64,000 bases of DNA from Selenomonas sp. AE3005 (GTDB lineage: Bacteria > Bacillota > Negativicutes > Selenomonadales > Selenomonadaceae): contig NZ_JMME01000014.1 in assembly GCF_000686945.1 (NCBI RefSeq), positions 44,604 through 108,603 of the forward strand. The letters run 5' to 3'. Shown here piece after piece: positions 24,469 through 34,396 of this stretch (positions within the stretch are counted from its first letter, which is position 1; every line of letters starts with the position of its first letter). The notes beneath the pieces were generated by a model. The model did not search any database, was not told where the DNA came from, and saw only the letters and a program-made list of their open reading frames with translations. The position numbers and the translations under genes are program-made.

Positions 24469-24522
24469 AACGCTAATATGTGTATTTTTCCTATGGCAAA
24501 ATACACATATTAGCGTTATAAT
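24469..24522 (+). promoter_or_regulatory. 20-bp perfect dyad abutting the murE promoter
   Basis: 24469-24488 and 24498-24517 are exact inverse copies around a 9-base centre. TATAAT (24517-24522) starts on the last base of the right arm, so the arm covers the -35 area. No T-run follows on the plus strand and the mur genes start 40 bases on. It looks like an operator or a structured promoter rather than a terminator. Confidence 0.6.
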
Positions 24523-24561
24523 AAAAAACGGTTTGCACTACCAGGCAAGGGAGGACATTAT

Positions 24562-26064
24562 ATGAAGACATTAGCCCAGTTGGCAGAGCTCGTTGCAGGT
24601 TCTGTAATTACAGGGGATAAGAACATAGAGATTACCGGCATTGAGCATGATTCACGCAAGGCCGAAAATGGCACACTGTTTGTGTGTATAGCGGGCTTTC
24701 ATGTGGACGGCCATAAGTTTATACCGCAGGCTGTGGAGAAGGGCGCCAAAGCCATTCTTACCACCCGGCCGGCAGGAGAAGTGGCAGTGCCGGAGGGCGT
24801 GGCTGTATTGCAGGTGCCGGAATTAAAGACGGCCCTGGATATAATCGTGCCGTTTTTCCATGATTATCCTGCCCGGAATATGCGGATAATCGGTATTACG
24901 GGTACTAACGGCAAAACCACGACCAGTTACCTTATCCGTGCCATTCTGCGCGAGGCCGGCTACAAGGTGGGGCTTATCGGTACCATTCAGATAATGATGG
25001 AGGAAGAAGTATTCCCCATTCATAATACGACTCCCGATGTGGTGGAACTGCAGCACACGCTGGCCATCATGCGGGCAAAAGGTATGGATTATGTAGTTAT
25101 GGAAGTTTCCTCCCATGCGCTTGACCAGAACCGCGTGGCCGGTATCGAATTTGATACGGCGGTGTTCTCCAACCTTACGCAGGACCATCTGGACTATCAT
25201 AAGACCTTGGATAACTACAAGCTGGCCAAGGCCAAGCTCTTTGACCTGCTGGGGCAAAAGGGCGTTAAGGAAAACAAGACGGCTGTGGTCAATGCTGATG
25301 ACGAGGCCGGCAAGACCATGCTCGCACATGCTGCGTGCCGTCATCTGACCTATGGTATTGACAATAAAGCTGCTTTGCAGGCCTCCAAGGTGGAGGTACT
25401 GGCCAGTGGCGCCAACTTCACCCTGACGGAAGAATTCCTCGGGGAAATGGCTTTGCAGCTGCATATTACGGGTATCTTCAATGTGTATAACGTCATGGCT
25501 GCCGTAGGTGCGGCTATTGCGGAAAAGATTGACCCGGCTGTGATTAAGAAAGCGCTGACGAATTTTACCAGCGTACCCGGCCGTTTTGAACTCGTGAAAG
25601 CCGGCCAGGACTTCTCAATTATTGTAGACTATGCACATACGCCGGACGGGGTGGAAAATGTACTGCGCACGGCACGGCGTATTGCCAGAAAGAAGATTAT
25701 CGCGGTCTTTGGCTGCGGTGGTGACCGCGACCGCACGAAACGCCCGATTATGGGCAGACTGGCGGCGGAACTTGCCGATGTGGTTATCGCTACTTCCGAC
25801 AATCCGCGCAGCGAGGACCCGGCATTTATCCTCAGTGAGGTGGAGGCCGGTGTAAAGGAAACCATTGGCAATAAACAGCATGAGTGCATTATCGACCGCC
25901 GGGAGGCAATCTTCCGCGCCGTAGAACTGGCGGAGACGGACGATATTGTGATTATCCTGGGCAAGGGGCACGAGGATTATCAGATTCTGAAGGACAAGAC
26001 CATTCACTTTGATGATAAGGAAGTGGCCCGCGAGGCCGTGGCAGCAAAGAAGGAGCAGAACTGA
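24562..26064 (+). CDS. murE: UDP-MurNAc-L-Ala-D-Glu:meso-DAP ligase
   Basis: The 500-residue Mur ligase has three domains: UDP-sugar binding (1-105), ATPase with GITGTNGKTTT (P-loop, about 112-122) and C-terminal substrate domain. TSDNPRSEDP contains DNPR, the signature of enzymes adding meso-DAP rather than lysine. It acts in the cytoplasm in peptidoglycan precursor synthesis. RBS AAGGGAGG. The stop overlaps the murF start by one base, so the two are coupled. Confidence 0.97.
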   Translation: MKTLAQLAELVAGSVITGDKNIEITGIEHDSRKAENGTLFVCIAGFHVDGHKFIPQAVEKGAKAILTTRPAGEVAVPEGVAVLQVPELKTALDIIVPFFHDYPARNMRIIGITGTNGKTTTSYLIRAILREAGYKVGLIGTIQIMMEEEVFPIHNTTPDVVELQHTLAIMRAKGMDYVVMEVSSHALDQNRVAGIEFDTAVFSNLTQDHLDYHKTLDNYKLAKAKLFDLLGQKGVKENKTAVVNADDEAGKTMLAHAACRHLTYGIDNKAALQASKVEVLASGANFTLTEEFLGEMALQLHITGIFNVYNVMAAVGAAIAEKIDPAVIKKALTNFTSVPGRFELVKAGQDFSIIVDYAHTPDGVENVLRTARRIARKKIIAVFGCGGDRDRTKRPIMGRLAAELADVVIATSDNPRSEDPAFILSEVEAGVKETIGNKQHECIIDRREAIFRAVELAETDDIVIILGKGHEDYQILKDKTIHFDDKEVAREAVAAKKEQN

Positions 26065-27431
26065 TGTTTACGCTTAAGGAAATAGTGGCGGCAACTGACG
26101 CCAAAATATATAAAGAAGAAAAACAGAAATTTGCTGCTGTCGTGACGGACACGCGCAAAATCAGTGAAGGTGTGCTCTTTGTGGCGCTGCGGGGCGAACG
26201 TTTCAATGGCGAGGATTTTGCTGCCGAGGCGCTGGCTAAGGGTGCGGCCGGTGTCGTGGTCAGTGAGGACTGTGACAGCAAACAGCTGGAAAAATGTCAG
26301 GGTACAGTGCTGCAGGTAAAGGATACGCTCCTGGCCTATCAGCTGATTGCCAAGGCCTGGCGTGACAAGTTCCCCAAAATTCCTGTGGTGGCCATCACGG
26401 GTTCTAACGGCAAAACTACGACCAAGGACCTGACGGCGGCTGTCCTGTCAGCCAAGGGAGCGGTGCTGAAAACACAGGCCAACTTCAACAATGAAATCGG
26501 CCTGCCACTGACTTTGCTGGGCTTAAAGCCGGAGCATAGCGCGGCTGTGGTGGAAATCGGCATGCGTGGTTTTCATCAGATTGAGGCGTTGGCACCAATT
26601 GCGTCGCCGCAGATTGGCATTGTGACCAATGTGGGTGAAACCCACATGGAACTGCTGGGCTCGCTGGAAAACATTGCCAAGGCCAAACAGGAACTCGTGG
26701 AGGCCATTCCGGCCGGCGGTACGGTTATCTTAAATGCCGACAATGAATATGTGGCCGGTATGCGTGCGGCTGTAAACGAAGGCGTAAAGGTCATCACGTT
26801 CGGCCTGGAAAAGGACGCTGATGTCAAAGGTGAGGCCATTCATACTGAGGGCAATGTGACCAAATTTATGGTGACCTATGCCCATGAACGTCATGAATAC
26901 GAAGTGAATATGGTGGGCCGTCACAATGTCTACAACACCTTGGCGGCGATTGCGGCCGGTTTTGCCATGGGGCTGACACCGGCAGAAGTCCGGGAGGGAC
27001 TGGGCAATCTGGAGGCCACGAAAATGCGCTTTGAACTGCAGCAGGTCAAGGAGTGGAACGTGGTCAATGACGCCTATAACGCCAGCCCTATGTCCATGAC
27101 GGCGGCCATCAACACCCTGAGTGAACTGGCCAAGGGACGCAAAATCGCTGTTCTCGGTGATATGCTCGAGCTGGGCAGTGTGTCGGAGGAGGCACACCTG
27201 CATGTGGGCGAAGAAGTGGCTGAACATGGTTTTACGGCACTTGTTACCCGGGGCGAGATGGGCGAATTCATCGCCCAGGGTGCGGAAAACAAGGGCATGA
27301 CAGCCGTTTACCGCTGCGCCAGCCATGAAATAGCGGCAGAAAAACTTCATGAATTGCTGCAGCCGGGCGATACCCTGCTCTTTAAGGGCTCCCGGGGCAT
27401 GGCTATGGAAAAGATTATTGATTTATTATGA
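26064..27431 (+). CDS. murF: UDP-MurNAc-tripeptide:D-Ala-D-Ala ligase
   Basis: The 455-residue Mur ligase has the P-loop GSNGKTTTK (near 112-120), GMRGFHQIEALAPIASPQIGIVTNVGETHMELLGS in the ATPase core and NDAYNASPMSM, the MurF hallmark. It adds D-Ala-D-Ala made by Ddl, encoded further down the same operon. The usual length is 450-460. Confidence 0.96.
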   Translation: MFTLKEIVAATDAKIYKEEKQKFAAVVTDTRKISEGVLFVALRGERFNGEDFAAEALAKGAAGVVVSEDCDSKQLEKCQGTVLQVKDTLLAYQLIAKAWRDKFPKIPVVAITGSNGKTTTKDLTAAVLSAKGAVLKTQANFNNEIGLPLTLLGLKPEHSAAVVEIGMRGFHQIEALAPIASPQIGIVTNVGETHMELLGSLENIAKAKQELVEAIPAGGTVILNADNEYVAGMRAAVNEGVKVITFGLEKDADVKGEAIHTEGNVTKFMVTYAHERHEYEVNMVGRHNVYNTLAAIAAGFAMGLTPAEVREGLGNLEATKMRFELQQVKEWNVVNDAYNASPMSMTAAINTLSELAKGRKIAVLGDMLELGSVSEEAHLHVGEEVAEHGFTALVTRGEMGEFIAQGAENKGMTAVYRCASHEIAAEKLHELLQPGDTLLFKGSRGMAMEKIIDLL

Positions 27432-27448
27432 TAGAGTGAGGCATTACA

Positions 27449-28399
27449 TTGGATAGCTTTATATTGGCGGCAGCCATTGCCGCAGGTTTCGTTTTGCTTA
27501 CCGGGCCGTTTTTTATCCCGGAACTGCATAAGTTGAAGTTTGGCCAGAGCATTCGTGAGGAAGGGCCGGCCAGCCATCAGGCTAAAAGCGGTACCCCGAC
27601 CATGGGCGGTATCATGATAATCCTGGGGATTACCATTGCCACTCTCGTAGCTGCGCCGTTTTCCACGGAAATACTGCTGGCACTCTTCATCATGCTGGGA
27701 CATTTTGTGCTGGGCTTTCTCGATGACTATATAAAGGTAGTCAAGAAACGTAATCTGGGCTTAAAGGCTAAGCAGAAAATGCTGGGGCAGATTATCATCG
27801 CTGTAGTAACCATGGTTATCGGTACGCGAATGCTGGGCATTGACACGACCGTCTGGGTGCCGGTGCTGGACAGCCATATCAATATCGGGGCCGGTTATTA
27901 TGCGCTGCTGCTCTTCGTTATGGTAGGCACGAGCAATGCGGTGAACCTCACTGACGGCCTTGACGGGCTGGCGTCCGGTACGGTAGCTATTGCCGCCAGT
28001 TCCTATGCTGTTGTCTGCCTGCTCTTGGGACATAATGACCTGGCTATTTTTGCCACCGCTGTGGCTGCGGCCTGTGTGGGCTTTTTACGTTTTAATGCCC
28101 ATCCGGCCAAGGTGTTCATGGGCGATACTGGTTCTCTGGCCCTGGGCGGTGCGATGGCGGCTCTGGGGATTCTCACCCATACGGAAATATTGCTGGCGCT
28201 TATCGGCATCGTGTTTGTCTGCGAGGCCCTGTCGGTAATCATTCAGGTGGCCTCGTTCAAATCCACGGGTAAACGGGTATTCCGTATGAGCCCCATTCAT
28301 CATCACTTTGAACTGGGGGGCTGGTCTGAGTGGAAGGTGGTTTTCGTCTTTTGGACGGTGGGGCTGCTCGCCAGTGTTGCTGCATTGAAACTGTTATAA
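27449..28399 (+). CDS. mraY: Phospho-MurNAc-pentapeptide transferase
   Basis: The 316-residue inner-membrane protein has about ten helices. GTPTMGG, the Asp-rich FLDDYIKVVKKRN, NLTDGLDGL and the HHHFE segment (PIHHHFELGGWSE) form the Mg-UDP active site facing the cytoplasm. It makes lipid I. The start is TTG (27449) with GTGAGG upstream; no ATG fits the N-terminus. Confidence 0.96.
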   Translation: MDSFILAAAIAAGFVLLTGPFFIPELHKLKFGQSIREEGPASHQAKSGTPTMGGIMIILGITIATLVAAPFSTEILLALFIMLGHFVLGFLDDYIKVVKKRNLGLKAKQKMLGQIIIAVVTMVIGTRMLGIDTTVWVPVLDSHINIGAGYYALLLFVMVGTSNAVNLTDGLDGLASGTVAIAASSYAVVCLLLGHNDLAIFATAVAAACVGFLRFNAHPAKVFMGDTGSLALGGAMAALGILTHTEILLALIGIVFVCEALSVIIQVASFKSTGKRVFRMSPIHHHFELGGWSEWKVVFVFWTVGLLASVAALKLL

Positions 28400-28425
28400 C
28401 GCTATAACATTTAGGGGGAATCATA

Positions 28426-29790
28426 ATGGATTTAACGGGCAAAAAGGTACTCATTATCGGCGCCGGGGTAAGTGGTTTTGCCGCGGCGAAAATCACGCGC
28501 CGTCTGGGGGCGCAGGTAACCCTCAGTGACGCCAAGGATGAGGCCGATTTGGACTATGATTTTGAGGAACTGCGGGATATGGGCATAAAGCTCGTGTTCG
28601 GCCCTCAGTCAGAGGAACTGCTGGACGGGGTTAGCCTGGTGGTGGTTTCACCGGCCGTACCTGCCCGTATCCCCTTGATTCAGGAGGCGTATAAACGCCA
28701 TATCCGGGTTGCCAGTGAAGTGGAGCTGGGCTATCAACTGAAAAAAGCGCCCATCTGTGCTGTAACCGGTACCAATGGCAAGACCACGACGGTAACCCTG
28801 CTCGGACTCCTGCTCGAAACTCATTTTAACAAAGTGGGTGTCGGTGGCAATATCGGTGTGCCGTTGTCGGAAGTGGCACTGACTATTCCGGCTGATGGCT
28901 GCATTGCTGCAGAGATTTCCAGCTATCAGATGGAAGTAACGGAGGAATTTCGTCCGCATGTGGCAACAGTCCTCAATGTTACTCCCGACCATATCGTGCG
29001 TCATGGCTCCATGGAAGAGTATCAGCGCATGAAGGAGCGCATGTTTGCGCAGCAGAAAAGCAAGGATTTCCTCGTGCTCAACTATGATGATGAACGGGTT
29101 AGGGATATGGCCAAACGTGCCAGCGCTCATGTGGTTTATTTCAGCCGGCAGGTGCATTTGCTCGAGGGGGCATATCTGGAAGATGATATGCTGACCATTG
29201 CCTGGGACGGTCAGGCTTATCCGTTATGCACCATCGGCGAACTGGGGATTAAGGGCCCCCACAATGTGGAAAATGCGTTGGCAGCTGCCATGACGGCTTA
29301 TCTGGCCGGTTGTGGCGCCCAGGAAATGATTCCTGTACTCAAGTCTTTCCGCGGCGTGGAACATCGCATTGAATATGTCCGTACTTTGGACGGCGTGGAA
29401 TATTATAATGACTCCAAGGCTACTAACACGGACTCGGCCATTAAGGCTTTGGAAACCTTTGACGATGGTATCGTCCTTCTGGCTGGCGGCCATGATAAAA
29501 TGACTGACCTGACGGATTTCATGCAGCGTGTCAAGGAACGTGTTACCGCTTTGGTGCTTGTGGGGGCGGCGGCTGACCGCTTTGAGCAGGAGGCCCTGAA
29601 GAACGGCTATCCGGCAGAACGCATTCATCGGGCTGGTTTCTCGATGGCCAAGGCGGTGGAACTTGCCCGTTCGTTAGCCAAGGCACCGCAGGTGGTACTC
29701 CTGTCGCCGGCCTGCGCCAGCTTTGACATGTACAATGGCATGGCAGAACGCGGCCGTGAGTTTAAACAGCTGGTTAATGATTTGCATTAA
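28426..29790 (+). CDS. murD: UDP-MurNAc-L-alanine:D-glutamate ligase
   Basis: The 454-residue Mur ligase starts with a Rossmann-like domain (VLIIGAGVSGFAAAK), then ATPase P-loop TGTNGKTTT (about 119-127), and C-terminal YNDSKATNTDSAIKAL. It adds D-Glu, the second residue of the stem peptide. It is followed 12 bases later by murG; ftsW, common at this point, is absent. Confidence 0.96.
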   Translation: MDLTGKKVLIIGAGVSGFAAAKITRRLGAQVTLSDAKDEADLDYDFEELRDMGIKLVFGPQSEELLDGVSLVVVSPAVPARIPLIQEAYKRHIRVASEVELGYQLKKAPICAVTGTNGKTTTVTLLGLLLETHFNKVGVGGNIGVPLSEVALTIPADGCIAAEISSYQMEVTEEFRPHVATVLNVTPDHIVRHGSMEEYQRMKERMFAQQKSKDFLVLNYDDERVRDMAKRASAHVVYFSRQVHLLEGAYLEDDMLTIAWDGQAYPLCTIGELGIKGPHNVENALAAAMTAYLAGCGAQEMIPVLKSFRGVEHRIEYVRTLDGVEYYNDSKATNTDSAIKALETFDDGIVLLAGGHDKMTDLTDFMQRVKERVTALVLVGAAADRFEQEALKNGYPAERIHRAGFSMAKAVELARSLAKAPQVVLLSPACASFDMYNGMAERGREFKQLVNDLH

Positions 29791-29802
29791 GGGGATTTTA
29801 GC

Positions 29803-30924
29803 ATGAAGATAATCGTTTCTGGTGGCGGCACTGGCGGGCACATATACCCGGCCCTGACCATCATGCGCACCATTGAGGAAAAATACCCGGACACCAGTTT
29901 TCTCTATGTGGGAACTCATAAGGGTTTGGAGGCGGATATCATCCCCAAGGAAAATATCCCCTTCGCTACGGTTGATATTCAGGGCTTTAAGCGCAGCCTG
30001 TCACCGGCTAATTTTGTCCGGGCCGGGCTGGCGGCTGTCGGCGTAGCCAAGGCCATGAATGTCGTGCGCAAGTTCAAGCCTGACGCGGTAATCGGTACCG
30101 GCGGCTATGTGTGCGGCCCGGTGCTGATGGCGGCCAGCATGCTGGGGATTCCCACGCTTATTCAGGAGCAGAATGTGGTACCCGGCATTACCAATAAGAT
30201 TCTGGCTAAGTTTGTGACACGTATTGCCGCAGGCACGCCGGAGGCCGTAAAGCATTTTCCGGCCGGCCGGGTGGTTTGCACAGGCAACCCCATACGCAAG
30301 GAAGTGCTTACGGCGACACGGGAAGATGGCGCCAGGGCTTTCGGTTTTGACCCGGCCAAAAAGACAGTGCTGGTTTCCGGTGGCAGCCGGGGGGCACGCA
30401 CCATCAACAACGCCATGGTCGATGTGTTGGCAGAGGCAGCCAGGCAGCAGGATGTACAGTACCTGCATGTCACCGGCAAACTCGATTACGAGGATATCAT
30501 CAGCCGCCTGACGGAAAAAGGCGTAAATCTGGACGCAACACCTAACATTAAGGTGGAGCCCTATCTTTACAACATGCCCGACGCCATGGCGATGGCAGAT
30601 TTGGTGGTGTACCGGGCTGGGGCTACAGGGCTGGCTGAACTGACGGCCAGAGGCCTGCCGTCCATTCTCGTACCGTATCCGTATGCGGCGGAGAATCATC
30701 AGGAACACAACGCCAGAGCATTGGAAAATGCCGGAGCGGCCAAGGTAATCCTCAACCGCGACTTGAAGAGTGAGAATCTGCAAAGCACGCTGCAGGAACT
30801 GCTGGCAGATGAGGATAAACTGGCCGCGATGGCGGCGGCCAGCAAACAGCTGGGCAGACCGCAGGCGGCAGATGATATTGCAGCCATGGTTATTGAAATG
30901 ACACAGGGGAGAAAGACTAAATGA
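29803..30924 (+). CDS. murG: UDP-GlcNAc:undecaprenyl-PP-MurNAc-pentapeptide transferase
   Basis: The 373-residue GT28 enzyme has GGGTGGHIYPA at residues 6-16, GTGGYVCGPV in the first domain, QEQNVVPG, and SGGSRGARTINNA plus YRAGATGLAEL in the UDP-GlcNAc domain. It makes lipid II on the inner face of the membrane. The end overlaps murC by 4 bases (ATGA). Confidence 0.97.
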   Translation: MKIIVSGGGTGGHIYPALTIMRTIEEKYPDTSFLYVGTHKGLEADIIPKENIPFATVDIQGFKRSLSPANFVRAGLAAVGVAKAMNVVRKFKPDAVIGTGGYVCGPVLMAASMLGIPTLIQEQNVVPGITNKILAKFVTRIAAGTPEAVKHFPAGRVVCTGNPIRKEVLTATREDGARAFGFDPAKKTVLVSGGSRGARTINNAMVDVLAEAARQQDVQYLHVTGKLDYEDIISRLTEKGVNLDATPNIKVEPYLYNMPDAMAMADLVVYRAGATGLAELTARGLPSILVPYPYAAENHQEHNARALENAGAAKVILNRDLKSENLQSTLQELLADEDKLAAMAAASKQLGRPQAADDIAAMVIEMTQGRKTK

Positions 30925-32312
30925 AACGGCTGAAAGAGCTTAAAGATATAGAAAAAATCCATTTTGTCGGTATTGGCGGCGCCGGAATGAGTCCGCTGGC
31001 CAAGATTATGGTGGAACTGGGCTACGAAGTAACCGGTTCGGACCGCGCTGATTCGGAAGTGATTCAGAACCTCCAAAAACTGGGGGCCAAAATCACGCTG
31101 GACGGTCAGAAGGGCGAAAATGTCAAAGGAGCTGACGCTATCGTGGTGTCTACGGCAATTCCCTTTGACAACCCGGAAGTGCTGGCTGCGCGTGACCTCG
31201 GCATTCGCAAGCTGCACCGCTCTGATATCAATGCGGCACTTGTAAATGAGTACAAGGGCATTGCTGTTGCCGGTGCTCATGGCAAAACCACTACGACCTC
31301 CATGCTGGGCGTAGCCCTGACTAAGGCCGGCGTATCCCCAACGGTAGTTGTAGGCGGTGAAATGCCGGACCTCGGTACGAATGCCATTTTAGGTGAAAGT
31401 GAATATCTGACTTCTGAGGCTGATGAAAGTGATGGTTCCTTCCTGAAACTTCATCCGCATATCGCGGTAGTTACCAATGTGGAAGATGACCATATGGACC
31501 ATTACGGCACGATGGAAAACATCATCAAGGCCTTTACCCAGTTCATTCAGAATGTGGACAAGGAAAGCGGCTGGGCCGTTCTGTGCTTTGATAATGAGAA
31601 TCTGCGCAATATCGCCAAGACAGTGGACCGCAAGTTCTACACCTATGCTATTGACCATGAGGCCGATTATACAGCAAAAAATATCAAGAGCAATGGCAAG
31701 GGCATTGCTTTTGACGTCATGCATGGTGAAGAAATGCTCGGCCATGTGTCGCTGAACATTCCCGGCCGCCATAACGTGTTGAACGCACTGGCCTGCATTG
31801 TGACCGGCCTGACCATCGGCGTGGAGTTTGAAAAGCTGGCAGCCGGCCTGGCCGAGTTCCACGGAGCCAAGCGCCGTTTCCAGACCAAGGGCAGAGCCCG
31901 TGGCGTCTGGGTAGTGGATGACTATGCTCATCATCCGACGGAAATCGCCGCAACGCTGAAGGCGGCCAAAGAACTTAAGCCGCAGCGTCTGGTCTGCGTG
32001 TTCCAGCCCCATCGCTATTCCCGTACGCAGCTGTTACATGCGGAATTTGGCAAGGCTTTTGTTTCGGCAGACCTGCTCATTTTGACTGATATTTATGCTG
32101 CCGGTGAGGCACCGATTGAGGGCATTAACGGCGAAACTATCCTTAACGAGGTTCGCAAGCAGTCCGAGCAGGATGTAATCTACATTCCGTCCCGGGAAAA
32201 ACTGGCGGCTTATTTGGAAAGAGAATCCCATGAAGGCGATTTAATCATCACCATGGGAGCCGGCGACATATACAAAACCGGCGAAGAATTGGTAGAACTG
32301 TTGAACAAATAA
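30921..32312 (+). CDS. murC: UDP-MurNAc:L-alanine ligase
   Basis: The 463-residue Mur ligase has the N-terminal IHFVGIGGAGMSPLAKI (UDP-binding), P-loop AGAHGKTTTTSM (about 112-123) and DDYAHHPTEIAATL. It adds the first residue (L-Ala). The start overlaps the murG stop. Confidence 0.97.
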   Translation: MKRLKELKDIEKIHFVGIGGAGMSPLAKIMVELGYEVTGSDRADSEVIQNLQKLGAKITLDGQKGENVKGADAIVVSTAIPFDNPEVLAARDLGIRKLHRSDINAALVNEYKGIAVAGAHGKTTTTSMLGVALTKAGVSPTVVVGGEMPDLGTNAILGESEYLTSEADESDGSFLKLHPHIAVVTNVEDDHMDHYGTMENIIKAFTQFIQNVDKESGWAVLCFDNENLRNIAKTVDRKFYTYAIDHEADYTAKNIKSNGKGIAFDVMHGEEMLGHVSLNIPGRHNVLNALACIVTGLTIGVEFEKLAAGLAEFHGAKRRFQTKGRARGVWVVDDYAHHPTEIAATLKAAKELKPQRLVCVFQPHRYSRTQLLHAEFGKAFVSADLLILTDIYAAGEAPIEGINGETILNEVRKQSEQDVIYIPSREKLAAYLERESHEGDLIITMGAGDIYKTGEELVELLNK

Positions 32313-32331
32313 TGGGAGTTTGAGATATATC

Positions 32332-33276
32332 ATGAATCAGGATAAAATCGTTGTCGTAATGGGCGGTACGTCCACGGAGGCCGAAGTTTCCCGGCGCACG
32401 GGCGCTGCTATTTTGGCCGCTTTGCAGGAAAAGGGCTGTAATGCCGAAGGCATGGAGCTGAATCCCAAGACCTTTGCTATGGATATCCAAAAAGCCGGCG
32501 CTAAGATGGTCTTTAATGCTTTGCATGGCAAGTTCGGTGAGGACGGTCTGCTGCAGGGAACTCTCGATATGCTGGGAATCCCCTATACCGGTTCCGGTGT
32601 ACTGGCTGCGGCTGTCACGATGGATAAAGCAGCGTCCAAGCGCGTTTTCATCAGTGAGGGCATTTCCACGCCGAAGTGCCACACTTACAACAGCTTTGAA
32701 CAGAAACGCGATCTGGCTGGAGAAATTATGGCGGAATTTGGCCTGCCGGTAGTGGTCAAGGCTGCGTCCCAGGGGTCGAGCATCGGCGTGTATATTGTGG
32801 AAAAAGCCGAAGAACTGGCACCGGCCATCAAAGAGGCGTTCTCTTATAATGATGAAATTCTCGTCGAAGAATTTATCAAAGGCCGCGAAATGACTGTGGC
32901 AGTTTGGGGCGATGAAGATAAGAAGGAGGCATTCCCGATTATCGAAATCACGACGACGTCCGGCCGTTATGACTATAACAGCAAGTATACCAAAGGGGCG
33001 TCTGCGCATATCATTCCGGCACCGGTCAGTGAAGAAAAGACGCGCGAAATGCAGGAACTGGCTATAAAGACCTATACGGCCTGCGGCTGCAAAGGTGTGG
33101 CCCGTGTGGATATGATGTTCAGTGAGGACGAAACGCCGTATGTCATCGAAGTTAATTCCGTACCGGGCATGACGGAAACCTCCCTGGTACCTGATGCCGG
33201 CCGGGCTATGGGCGTTGAATTTCCTGACCTGTGCCTGCGCATTCTTGCCATGGCAGGTTTTGAGGTAAATGCCTGA
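32332..33276 (+). CDS. ddl: D-alanine:D-alanine ligase
   Basis: The 314-residue ATP-grasp enzyme has VVMGGTSTEAEVSRRTG near the start, HGKFGEDGLLQGTLDMLGIPYTGSG, and EVNSVPGMTETSLVP at the C-terminal Mg/substrate site. It makes D-Ala-D-Ala for MurF. The open frame begins at a TTG (32320) only 1-2 bases from GGGAG; ATG 32332 is preferred though its spacing is long. Confidence 0.95.
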   Translation: MNQDKIVVVMGGTSTEAEVSRRTGAAILAALQEKGCNAEGMELNPKTFAMDIQKAGAKMVFNALHGKFGEDGLLQGTLDMLGIPYTGSGVLAAAVTMDKAASKRVFISEGISTPKCHTYNSFEQKRDLAGEIMAEFGLPVVVKAASQGSSIGVYIVEKAEELAPAIKEAFSYNDEILVEEFIKGREMTVAVWGDEDKKEAFPIIEITTTSGRYDYNSKYTKGASAHIIPAPVSEEKTREMQELAIKTYTACGCKGVARVDMMFSEDETPYVIEVNSVPGMTETSLVPDAGRAMGVEFPDLCLRILAMAGFEVNA

Positions 33277-33317
33277 GCCATCTGCAAGGAAAACTGACGG
33301 GGAAAGGAGGAGGTTAA

Positions 33318-34121
33318 ATGGACGAAGATAAGTTGGGGACGTTAGAAATGCGCCCCCTCAGACGCCGGCGCAGCCCGCGGCGCCTGTTGAAAGGTCTGGC
33401 TTTTTTGTTGATTTGCGGCGGTTTGGTGGCCTTTATCGTCTATTCGCCTCTTTTTACGCTGCAGAGAGTGAGACTGCAGGGAAATACCTATATCACGGAA
33501 ACGGATATTCTCACCAGCGGCCGCCTGCATAAGGGGCAGCCTCTTTTCCAGCTGGAAACAAGCGAAGTCACGCAAAATCTGCTTCGTGATTTGCGGATTG
33601 AGTCTGCTGTCGTGCGCCGCCGCCTGCCGGATACACTGGAAGTGGAGATAACGGAACGCACGCCGGTGGCAACTGTGGCCTGCGACTATGGTTATCTGGA
33701 CCTGGACCGTCAGGGCAAGGTTATCGGCAGTTACAAATCCTTGCGCAAAATGCCCATTCCGATGATAACCGGGGTGAAGATGCATGATATGTACATCGGT
33801 GATGACAACAAGGATACGCGTGTGGCCAAAGTGCTGGTATTGTTAGCCTCATTGAATCAGGAGGCGATTAACAGCCTGTCGGAAATAAGCGTGGCTAATC
33901 CTGAGGCGGTGACTGCCTACACCAATCAGTCCGTACAGATTCGCCTGGGGAATTTTGAGCGCTGGGAGGAAAAAGCCGAGCAGACCAAAGAGTTCCTGCA
34001 TAATTTGCCCAACAGCCGTCATCAGATTGAATTTGTGGACTTTAGCTACACGGCCCCATTTATCCGTCTGAAAGATAAACTGGTGGACCCTGAGGCTAAA
34101 GTCAACGCAAAAGCACAGTAA
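33318..34121 (+). CDS. ftsQ: Cell-division protein FtsQ/DivIB
   Basis: The 267-residue bitopic protein has an Arg-rich cytoplasmic N-terminus (RPLRRRRSPRRLLK), one helix (about 25-43), a POTRA domain (FTLQRVRLQGNTYITETDIL..., 47-117) and a beta domain with ERTPVATV. It bridges early and late divisome proteins. It ends the mur transcription unit, before a terminator; ftsA, often next, is missing. Confidence 0.9.
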   Translation: MDEDKLGTLEMRPLRRRRSPRRLLKGLAFLLICGGLVAFIVYSPLFTLQRVRLQGNTYITETDILTSGRLHKGQPLFQLETSEVTQNLLRDLRIESAVVRRRLPDTLEVEITERTPVATVACDYGYLDLDRQGKVIGSYKSLRKMPIPMITGVKMHDMYIGDDNKDTRVAKVLVLLASLNQEAINSLSEISVANPEAVTAYTNQSVQIRLGNFERWEEKAEQTKEFLHNLPNSRHQIEFVDFSYTAPFIRLKDKLVDPEAKVNAKAQ

Positions 34122-34144
34122 AATTGCTAGTGCTGCGATAACAG

Positions 34145-34215
34145 AAAAGCCCGCGGAGCTGATAATACTTTCCTGAGAAATGAGGGGAGGAATTTCAGGC
34201 CGGCGGGCTTTTTCT
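34145..34215 (+). terminator. Terminator after ftsQ
   Basis: A 10-bp basal stem (34145-34154 with 34203-34212) continues with an interrupted upper helix, then a T-rich tail. Confidence 0.85.
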
Positions 34216-34356
34216 TTATCTGCGGATAGTAACATAAATAAGAAAAAAGATGGCAGAAAACACTGATTTGGTTTTTTTTGTAATTTTTTTGTGAAAGTTA
34301 TAGCATTATGCGCGGATAAATGGTAAAATTAAGGAGTATATTTGTGTAAGTTAGAA

Positions 34357-34389
34357 ATCCCTGTGGACGGAATACCGTTCTGAGGGGAT
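34357..34389 (+). promoter_or_regulatory. Hairpin that sequesters the ftsZ ribosome site
   Basis: ATCCCT (34357-34362) pairs with the Shine-Dalgarno AGGGGAT (34383-34389), capped by an inner stem (34365-34370 with 34375-34380). The ATG follows 8 bases after the site. The 34213-34396 leader is otherwise AT-rich with no gene. Confidence 0.5.
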
Positions 34390-34396
34390 ATAAAAT

